From Rhodococcus oxybenzonivorans (GTDB lineage Bacteria > Actinomycetota > Actinomycetes > Mycobacteriales > Mycobacteriaceae): a stretch of 64,000 nucleotides of DNA. The translations under genes were made by a program, and so were the position numbers. Below, piece after piece: positions 58,351-64,000 of this stretch (positions are counted from its first letter, which is position 1; every line of letters begins with the position of its first letter). The notes below the pieces were generated by a model. It did not search any database and was not told where the DNA came from. It saw only the letters and a program-made list of their open reading frames with translations. The DNA is taken from assembly GCF_003130705.1 (NCBI RefSeq), contig NZ_CP021354.1, forward strand, positions 992,001 to 1,056,000, in the 5' to 3' direction.

Positions 58351-59636
58351 CACACACAGAAGAAACCGGTGCGCGGAAGAAGTGGTGGATTCGCGGTGCG
58401 ATCGCCGGCGTCGTGGTGGCCCTGATCGTCGGCGGCCTGGTCGTCTTTCTGCCGCGACTGTTCGAGAACACCATCACCGCGTACTTTCCGACCACGACCG
58501 GCCTCTATTCCGGGGACGACGTGCGGGTGTTGGGCGTCAAGGTGGGCAGCGTCGGCGAGATCGAGCCGGGACCCGACTTCGCCAAGGTCACCATGAGCGT
58601 CGACAAGAGTGTGGATATCCCCGCCGACGCCAAGGCGATCATCGTTGCGCCGAGCCTGGTGTCCGGTCGGTTCGTCCAGTTGACGCCCGTCTATGCCGGG
58701 GGCCCGACCATGCAGGACGGTGCAGATATTCCGGTGGAGCGCACCGCGGTGCCGGTGGAGTGGGACGAGATCAAGTCGGAGCTGAACAAACTGTCCGAAG
58801 CGCTCGGACCGCAGGGCGCCGACCCGCAGGGATCGCTGGGAACCTTCATCGACACCGCAGCGGACAACCTCGACGGCAACGGTGAATCCCTGCGCAACAC
58901 TCTGCGTGAACTGTCGGAGACCATGCGGACGCTGTCCGACGGACGGACCGATCTGTTCTCCACCATCCGGAACCTGCAAACATTCGTAGCAGCCCTGTCG
59001 TCGAGCAACGAGCAGATCGTGCAGTTCGAGGGACGGCTCGCCTCGGTGTCGAACTTGCTCGCCACCAATTCGGACGAACTCGGCACCGCCCTGATCGACC
59101 TGGATCTCGCACTGGGCGACGTCAACCGGTTCGTCGTCGAGAACAGGGCCGCGCTCACCGAGCAGGTCGGTCGCCTGGCCGATGCTACCCAGGTGCTCGC
59201 CGACAAGCGACCGCAGCTGGAACAGACGCTGCACGTCGCCCCCACGGCACTGGCCAACTTCAGCAACATCTACAAGCCGGCGCAGGGGTCCTTGGTCGGA
59301 GCCGTGGCATTCGCGAACTTCGGCAACCCCGTCAACTTCATGTGTGGGGCGATCCAAAGTTTGCAAGCCAACGATTCCCAGCGCAGCGCCGATCTGTGCA
59401 CGCAATACCTGTCGCCGGTGCTGAACTCGCTCACGATGAACTACCTGCCCATTCTCAGCAATCCCACGACAGGCGTGAACGCGTTCCCGGATCAGCTTCA
59501 GTACAGTCCGCCGAGCCTGGCCGGATCGGTACCCCCGCGGTCCGCACCTCCGGCGACGGGTGCGCTGGCCGGAATACCGACGGTCGCGGTGCCGAGGGAC
59601 TTGAACGACCTGCTGCAGCCGGGAGGTGGACGATGA
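58347..59636 (+). CDS. mce4D: Mce4D
   Basis: 429 aa from ATG at 58347; the longer frame from 58275 overlaps mce4C and is not used. Short basic cytosolic start (TGARKKWWIRG), membrane segment AGVVVALIVGGLVVFLPRLF, MCE domain TTGLYSGDDVRVLGVKVGSV and VAPSLVSGRFVQLTPVYAGG, helical region, then two Cys (FMCGAIQSL, DLCTQYLSP) and a Pro-rich tail (SLAGSVPPRSAPPATGALAG). Part of Mce4; coupled to mce4E by a four-base overlap. Confidence 0.94.
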   Translation: MTHTEETGARKKWWIRGAIAGVVVALIVGGLVVFLPRLFENTITAYFPTTTGLYSGDDVRVLGVKVGSVGEIEPGPDFAKVTMSVDKSVDIPADAKAIIVAPSLVSGRFVQLTPVYAGGPTMQDGADIPVERTAVPVEWDEIKSELNKLSEALGPQGADPQGSLGTFIDTAADNLDGNGESLRNTLRELSETMRTLSDGRTDLFSTIRNLQTFVAALSSSNEQIVQFEGRLASVSNLLATNSDELGTALIDLDLALGDVNRFVVENRAALTEQVGRLADATQVLADKRPQLEQTLHVAPTALANFSNIYKPAQGSLVGAVAFANFGNPVNFMCGAIQSLQANDSQRSADLCTQYLSPVLNSLTMNYLPILSNPTTGVNAFPDQLQYSPPSLAGSVPPRSAPPATGALAGIPTVAVPRDLNDLLQPGGGR

Positions 59637-60877
59637 CCGGGTTCGGGAGCAGACGCGTGCGGGGTGGCGGGATCGCGGCCGGGGTGCTCGCCTTGTCGCT
59701 GACCATGACCGGCTGTGAGTGGGAGGGTCTCAATTCGCTTCCCCTTCCGGGAACGGAAGGCACCGGCGGTGACGCGTACACCGTCGAGATCGAGATGCCC
59801 AATGTCACCACTCTCTCGCAGAATTCACCGGTCCGCGTCAATGACGTCACCGTGGGCACCGTCACGGGAATCGACGTGAAGGACTGGCACGCGCAGGTCA
59901 CCGTCTCGTTGAACAACGACGTCGAACTGCCCGCCAATGCGACCGCCAAGATCGGCCAGACCAGTCTCCTCGGCTCGCAGCATCTCGAGTTGGCGCCGCC
60001 CACCGACGCGGAGCCCCAGGGCCGGTTGGCGGAAGGGGACGTGATCCCGATCGAGCGTGCCGGGGCATACCCGACGACGGAGCAGACGCTGTCGTCCTTG
60101 TCTGTGGTTCTGAACGGCGGAGGTATCGCCCAGATCCGGGACATCACCGAAGAATTGAACGCTGCACTCGGCGGGCGAGAGGCCGAGGTCCGTGACCTGC
60201 TTCCACGACTCGACCGGTTGGTCACGAGCCTGGACCGACAGCGCGGCGACATCATCGGTGCCATGGAGGGGCTCGATCGACTCTCCATCACCGTCAACCA
60301 GCAGAAGCCCACGCTCGAGGCAGCGCTCGACGACATCCCACCTGGCTTGGAAGTGCTTGTGGCGCAGCGTCAGAATCTGACGATGGCGCTGGTGGAACTC
60401 GGCAAACTCAGCGACACCGCGACCCGTCTCGTCGACAGCAGCGGGGAAGAGCTGGAACAAAACTTGCGTAACCTCACACCGGTGCTCGCGGAACTCGCCA
60501 ATTCGGGCAGCGCACTCACCGACGTCCTGACCCTGATGCTCACCTACCCGTTCCCGATGAGGACGATGGACAAGGCCATTCGAGGCGACTACGCGAACCT
60601 GATGATGACCGTCGACCTGAGTGCGGCGAGGGTCGACAGCAACTTCCTGACCGGTACGGCCCTGGGTGGATCACTCGGTGGAGTGGAGGGAGCTGTCGGT
60701 TCGCTCGCCGGTGTCGCCGGACAGTCCGGCGACCCGCTGCAGATTCCGCTGCTGCCCGCCCCGCCGCCGGCACCGAAGCCCCCGCAGGCACCCGCTCTCC
60801 CCGGACTGCCGCAGATTCCCGGTCTCCCGCAGATTCCCGGCCTTCCGCCGCAACTGGGAGGGGCCCCGGCACCATGA
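59633..60877 (+). CDS. mce4E: Mce4E, lipoprotein subunit (LprN-like)
   Basis: 414 aa. N-terminal lipoprotein signal: basic RRVRGGG, hydrophobic IAAGVLALSLTMTGC with the lipobox TMTGC (Cys near residue 28). MCE domain: LSQNSPVRVNDVTVGTVTGI and IGQTSLLGSQHLELAPPTDA. Helical region follows. The tail is a Pro/Gly-rich repeat, PGLPQIPGLPQIPGLPPQ. In Mce systems the E subunit is lipid-anchored. Overlaps mce4F by four bases. Confidence 0.94.
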   Translation: MTGFGSRRVRGGGIAAGVLALSLTMTGCEWEGLNSLPLPGTEGTGGDAYTVEIEMPNVTTLSQNSPVRVNDVTVGTVTGIDVKDWHAQVTVSLNNDVELPANATAKIGQTSLLGSQHLELAPPTDAEPQGRLAEGDVIPIERAGAYPTTEQTLSSLSVVLNGGGIAQIRDITEELNAALGGREAEVRDLLPRLDRLVTSLDRQRGDIIGAMEGLDRLSITVNQQKPTLEAALDDIPPGLEVLVAQRQNLTMALVELGKLSDTATRLVDSSGEELEQNLRNLTPVLAELANSGSALTDVLTLMLTYPFPMRTMDKAIRGDYANLMMTVDLSAARVDSNFLTGTALGGSLGGVEGAVGSLAGVAGQSGDPLQIPLLPAPPPAPKPPQAPALPGLPQIPGLPQIPGLPPQLGGAPAP

Positions 60878-62286
60878 GGAAATTCGTACGTATCCAGCTG
60901 ATCATCTTCTCGATCCTCACAGTGATCGGCCTCGCGGTGATGTCGATCCAGTATGTGAAGGTGCCGGTCATGTTCGGCATCGGGCGCTACGACATCGTGG
61001 TGCAACTGCCGTCCACCGGAGGGCTGTACTCCCACGCCAACGTTGCCTATCGGGGAACCAACGTCGGTGTCGTCGATCGTGTCGCGCTCACCGACGACGG
61101 GGTCGAGGCCCAGCTGTCGCTCGACAGCAGCTACAAGATTCCAGCCGACGTCGACGCAGTGGTAAAGAGTGTGTCGGCCATCGGCGAGCAGTACGTCGAC
61201 CTGATTCCGCGGTCGTCGGAGGGCCCGGATCTCGCGGCTGGTGACGTCATTCCACTGGATCGGTCCGCCGTACCGCAGGATGTCGGCGAGATGCTCGATC
61301 AAGCCGACGTGCTGTTGGCCAGCATCTCCGATACTCGGTTACGTACCGTGATCGACGAGGCGTTCACCGCGTTCAACGGTTCCGGCCCCGACCTGCAGCG
61401 GCTCATCGACTCGGCCCGTCTGTTCGTCGAAGAGGCGGATGCCAACAGCGACGCGACGATAGACCTGATCGATCAGATCGGCCCTCTGCTCGATACGCAG
61501 ACCGTCAGCAGTGACGCCATCCGGTCCTGGACCCAGGACCTCGTCACCTTCACCGATCAGCTCCGGGCCAGCGACTCCGATATCAGGGGAGTGCTCGAGA
61601 AGGGTCCCGGGACGGCCGTCGAAGCCACCCAGCTTTTCCAGGAGTTGCAGCCCACCCTGCCGATCCTGCTGAGCAACCTGGTGAGCGTCGGGCAGGTCGG
61701 CGTCATCTACAACAAGAGCATCGAGCAAGTTCTCGTCATCTACCCACCGTTGACCGCCGCGCTCGTCACCGCCGCCAAAGGCGGACCGGTCGAGGACGGC
61801 GCGATCGTCGACTTCGCCCTGGAACTCCACGATCCGCCGGCGTGCACCACAGGGTTTCTGCCGCCGGATCAGCGGCGCACTGGCGATCAGACCGAACCCA
61901 TCGCGACGCCGAACGATCTGTATTGCAAAGCGGCGCAGGATGATCCGTCGGTCGTCCGTGGTGCACGCAACCTGCCCTGCATGGAATACCCCGGCCGCCG
62001 GGCGCCGACCGTGCAGGCGTGCCGGGACGGGTGGGAGGCCGCGGGTAACAACCCGCCATACGGGCCGATCATGCCGCCGGATGTACCCTCGTATACGGCC
62101 GTTCCTGTTATCCCCAGTTCCTACGAAGGATCACCGAGTGGGCCGGTCGCGGCCGTCCCGTACGACCCGGGAACGGGTAGCTTTGTCGGTTCGGATGGTA
62201 AGACGTACACCCAACCGGATCTGGCGTCAGGATCGCCGAGAAAGGACTCGACGTGGCAGACGATGATGACAGGTCAGCAGATTTGA
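60874..62286 (+). CDS. mce4F: Mce4F
   Basis: 470 aa. Membrane anchor IQLIIFSILTVIGLAVMSIQ, MCE domain TGGLYSHANVAYRGTNVGVV and VKSVSAIGEQYVDLIPRSSE, helical part to about residue 300, then a Cys-containing extension (PPACTTGFLPPDQRR, NDLYCKAAQDDPSV, NLPCMEYPGRRAPTVQACRD) and a Pro-rich tail. The longest of the six. Its last 34 bases overlap the first Mce-associated gene. Confidence 0.94.
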   Translation: MRKFVRIQLIIFSILTVIGLAVMSIQYVKVPVMFGIGRYDIVVQLPSTGGLYSHANVAYRGTNVGVVDRVALTDDGVEAQLSLDSSYKIPADVDAVVKSVSAIGEQYVDLIPRSSEGPDLAAGDVIPLDRSAVPQDVGEMLDQADVLLASISDTRLRTVIDEAFTAFNGSGPDLQRLIDSARLFVEEADANSDATIDLIDQIGPLLDTQTVSSDAIRSWTQDLVTFTDQLRASDSDIRGVLEKGPGTAVEATQLFQELQPTLPILLSNLVSVGQVGVIYNKSIEQVLVIYPPLTAALVTAAKGGPVEDGAIVDFALELHDPPACTTGFLPPDQRRTGDQTEPIATPNDLYCKAAQDDPSVVRGARNLPCMEYPGRRAPTVQACRDGWEAAGNNPPYGPIMPPDVPSYTAVPVIPSSYEGSPSGPVAAVPYDPGTGSFVGSDGKTYTQPDLASGSPRKDSTWQTMMTGQQI

Positions 62287-63059
62287 GTTCATCGACACAG
62301 GAGCGTGCCGCTGACGCGGTGGGGGAGGCCTCCCCGGCACGGAAGGAGCGCAGCAGGCGGCGAGCGGTACGTCACGCGGGTCCACCGGTCGGTGAGAGCG
62401 GAACGCCGCAACCGGTCGTGTTGGCGAAGTCCAGCGAGGCGCACCCTGCTACAGCGCCCCAGCCCGAGCGTGAACCGGTTGCAGAGACGATCTCGACGAA
62501 GAAGGCGGCCGCCGAAGGCGGCGTCAAGTCGGGCGGGGCGTCGCCACCGCCCGAAGACGAAAAGAGAACGCGTCGTTCGTGGAAGTCGCTGATCGGCTAC
62601 GGTGCGGTCGCGGTCGTCGTTCTCGCCTTGGTCGTGGCCGCCGTCGTCCTGTTGCTCGACCAACGGTCGGCGCGCGAACGAGACGACCGGCGCCAGGCCT
62701 TCATCGACACGGCGCGACAGACCGTACTGAACCTGACAACGATTCATCCGGAGACCGCGAAAGAAGATGTCGACCGAATTCTTGCGGGTGCGTCAGGGGC
62801 CTTCCTGGCCGAATTCAAGGGCAGGGAAGACCCGTTCGTCGGTGTGGTCCGCGACGCCAACGTCACCACCGAGGGAGAAGTCCTCGAAGCGGGAATTCAG
62901 AGCGAGACAGACATTTCGGCCGACGTGCTCGTCGCGGCGCGCACCATGGTCACCAGCACCGAACAGCCGGAGCCGTCGCCGCGTGACTTCCGGATGCGGG
63001 TGACCGTCAGTGACGACAACGGGAAGTTGACCGCATCGAAGGTGGAGTTCGTCCCATGA
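62253..63059 (+). CDS. Mce-associated membrane protein (Rv3493c-like)
   Basis: 268 aa from GTG at 62253 with AAAGGA upstream, inside the 3' end of mce4F. About 110 residues of basic, Pro/Ala/Glu-rich cytosolic segment (RKERSRRRAVRHAG), one membrane helix (GYGAVAVVVLALVVAAVVLL) and an extracytoplasmic domain ending FRMRVTVSDDNGKLTASKVE, the mammoth-like Mas fold. Mas proteins are thought to stabilise Mce complexes. Its stop overlaps the next start. Confidence 0.86.
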   Translation: MADDDDRSADLSSSTQERAADAVGEASPARKERSRRRAVRHAGPPVGESGTPQPVVLAKSSEAHPATAPQPEREPVAETISTKKAAAEGGVKSGGASPPPEDEKRTRRSWKSLIGYGAVAVVVLALVVAAVVLLLDQRSARERDDRRQAFIDTARQTVLNLTTIHPETAKEDVDRILAGASGAFLAEFKGREDPFVGVVRDANVTTEGEVLEAGIQSETDISADVLVAARTMVTSTEQPEPSPRDFRMRVTVSDDNGKLTASKVEFVP

Positions 63060-63592
63060 CCGACAACGACGTCGACACGTCCGCAGAACAACGGCGAAAG
63101 CTCCCGGTCGTCACCAAGGCGACAGCGTTGAAGGTCGTGACGGCGCTTGTGATCGTCGCCCTCGCTGTCGCTGTGGGATTCCTCTGGTACGGCCATCGCC
63201 AGGACCAATTGGCCGAACAGGCCCGCTCCGAGGCGGTCGACGCGGCGAGCAGGCAGGCCGTTGCGATGTTGGCGTACGACTTCGCCAATGTCGACAGCCA
63301 ATTAGCTGCTGCGGCAGACGGAATCACCGGCTCGTTCCGCGACGACTACACCGCCCTGGTGGAGGAAACCATCGCCCCGGGGGCCAAGGAGAAGCAACTG
63401 ACGGTTCAGGTGACCGTGCAAGCCGCCGCACCGGTGTCGACCACTCCCACCGAGGCGGTGGTCCTGCTCTACCTGAACCAAACCACTACCAGTGCCGAAG
63501 CACCGGATGCTCGCACGTCGGGTAGTCGGGTGCGGGTCTCGCTGCAGAAGGTCGACGACCGCTGGCTCGTCGATCAGCTCACCCCTGTGTAG
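63056..63592 (+). CDS. Mce-associated membrane protein (Rv3492c-like)
   Basis: 178 aa. Short cytosolic start (EQRRKLPVVTKATALK), membrane helix VVTALVIVALAVAVGFLWYG, then an extracytoplasmic domain with AMLAYDFANVDSQLAAAADG and VRVSLQKVDDRWLVDQLTPV, typical of Mce-associated proteins. Last gene of the mce4 operon (ten genes, nearly all overlapping). Confidence 0.88.
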   Translation: MTDNDVDTSAEQRRKLPVVTKATALKVVTALVIVALAVAVGFLWYGHRQDQLAEQARSEAVDAASRQAVAMLAYDFANVDSQLAAAADGITGSFRDDYTALVEETIAPGAKEKQLTVQVTVQAAAPVSTTPTEAVVLLYLNQTTTSAEAPDARTSGSRVRVSLQKVDDRWLVDQLTPV

Positions 63593-63647
63593 CGGTGTCG
63601 ACTGTATAGCGGTGATCCGCACACGAGTCGCGCGGACCTTCACAAAG

Positions 63648-63661
63648 TGAAACATGTTCTA
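63648..63661. promoter_or_regulatory. KstR operator upstream of the epimerase gene
   Basis: TGAAACATGTTCTA fits every fixed base of TnnAACnnGTTnnA and lies 77 bp before the start at 63739, so the epimerase gene is probably KstR-regulated and separately promoted from mce4. Confidence 0.8.
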
Positions 63662-63738
63662 GTACTGTCGGGGCTTCCGGGCCGACTGCCGACGCATCAC
63701 GTTGTGTCGCAGGGCCACAACCGAACGGGGAGTCGTCG

Positions 63739-64000
63739 ATGAAAGTTGCTGTAACCGGGGCCGCGGGATTCGTGGGCACCAATCTGCTCGATCTCCTGGT
63801 CCGATCCGGGCACGAGGTGACCGCCATCGACCGCATCCGTTCCGAGCACGCTCCCGAGGGAGTCACGTGGGTGAACGGCGACGTGCTCGACGTGGAATCG
63901 ATGAAGAGGGCCCTGGACGGTGTCGAGGTGGTCTATCACCTCGTCGCCATGATCACCCTCGCGCAGAAGGACGACCTGGCGTGGACCGTCAACACCAAGG
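63739..64000 (+). CDS. NAD-dependent epimerase/dehydratase-family protein, N-terminal part (cut by window edge)
   Basis: Frame open from ATG at 63739 to the window end; 87 residues are visible. VAVTGAAGFVGTNLLDLLVR is the NAD-binding GxxGxxG of extended SDRs; VTAIDRIRSEHAPEGVTWVN and GDVLDVESMKRALDGVEVVY with HLVA follow the 3beta-HSD/dihydroflavonol-reductase pattern. With a KstR operator upstream, a 3beta-hydroxysteroid or sterol-related dehydrogenase role is plausible. The family is clear; substrate is inference. Confidence 0.82.
   Translation, partial: MKVAVTGAAGFVGTNLLDLLVRSGHEVTAIDRIRSEHAPEGVTWVNGDVLDVESMKRALDGVEVVYHLVAMITLAQKDDLAWTVNTK

Overview
The window is GC-rich actinobacterial DNA. 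It almost certainly comes from a Rhodococcus of the R. jostii/R. opacus type, because it holds most of a cholesterol/steroid catabolic cluster: mce4, cyp125, fadA5, fadD19, fadE26/27, ltp3/4 and ipdABC-echA20. It also holds a complete cyp51 locus, a hut operon and F420-type oxidoreductases. I see no tRNA, rRNA, CRISPR array or transposase gene. All protein family and orthologue assignments come from reading the translations and from memory of the M. tuberculosis H37Rv gene order; no search was run.

Layout. 1-1841: 5' part of a CYP102 (P450-BM3 type) gene, divergent from a TetR regulator and an SRPBCC protein. 1811-5649: hutU-hutI-hutG histidine degradation genes on the minus strand. 5870-7474: a GT87-like membrane mannosyltransferase and a small DUF2277 protein. 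7571-11054: ipdC-ipdB-ipdA-echA20 (opening of the last steroid rings), divergent from two short-chain dehydrogenases (11117-12840) across an 18-bp palindrome that is probably a KstR2 operator. 13000-17017: an F420-type oxidoreductase, then a three-gene group (GT4 glycosyltransferase, methyltransferase, alpha/alpha-toroid protein) behind a KstR-like site.

16993-32833: an island whose gene content mirrors M. tuberculosis Rv0763c-Rv0771. The minus-strand arm has an aldehyde dehydrogenase, an SDR, a 3-hydroxyisobutyrate-dehydrogenase-like enzyme, a CMD protein and a methyltransferase. The plus-strand arm has TetR, P450 (CYP123-like), SDR, cyp51 and a 3Fe-4S ferredoxin, continuing into a SnoaL-like protein, an unknown protein and a FadD19-like ligase. 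A KshB-like reductase, another SDR, a second TetR and a CYP125/142-like P450 lie between the arms. 32901-36745: a GNAT fusion protein, a Ddn-like F420 protein, fadA5 and cyp125. 36895-42549: a five-gene operon DUF35-ltp4-ltp3-LLM-SnoaL, divergent from a second LLM gene. 42591-43751: an AbiEi/DUF559-like gene between two copies of a hairpin repeat, with two DnaA boxes. 43783-52928: echA19, fadD19, a nitronate-monooxygenase-like gene, fadD17, fadE27, fadE26, fdxD and hsd4A. 53455-63592: mce4 (yrbE4AB, mce4A-F, two Mce-associated genes). 63739-64000: start of an NAD-dependent epimerase gene.

How it works together. Mce4 imports sterol. CYP125 and the FadD/FadE/EchA/Hsd4A/FadA5/Ltp enzymes oxidise the side chain, and the Ipd genes finish rings C/D. 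Eleven sites matching the KstR operator TnnAACnnGTTnnA exactly or with one mismatch sit at the promoters of the side-chain and mce genes, but I noticed none inside the cyp51 island, which has its own TetR genes and a different shared 18-bp operator. The most striking single observation is an in-frame TGA in fadE27 where a Trp codon is expected.
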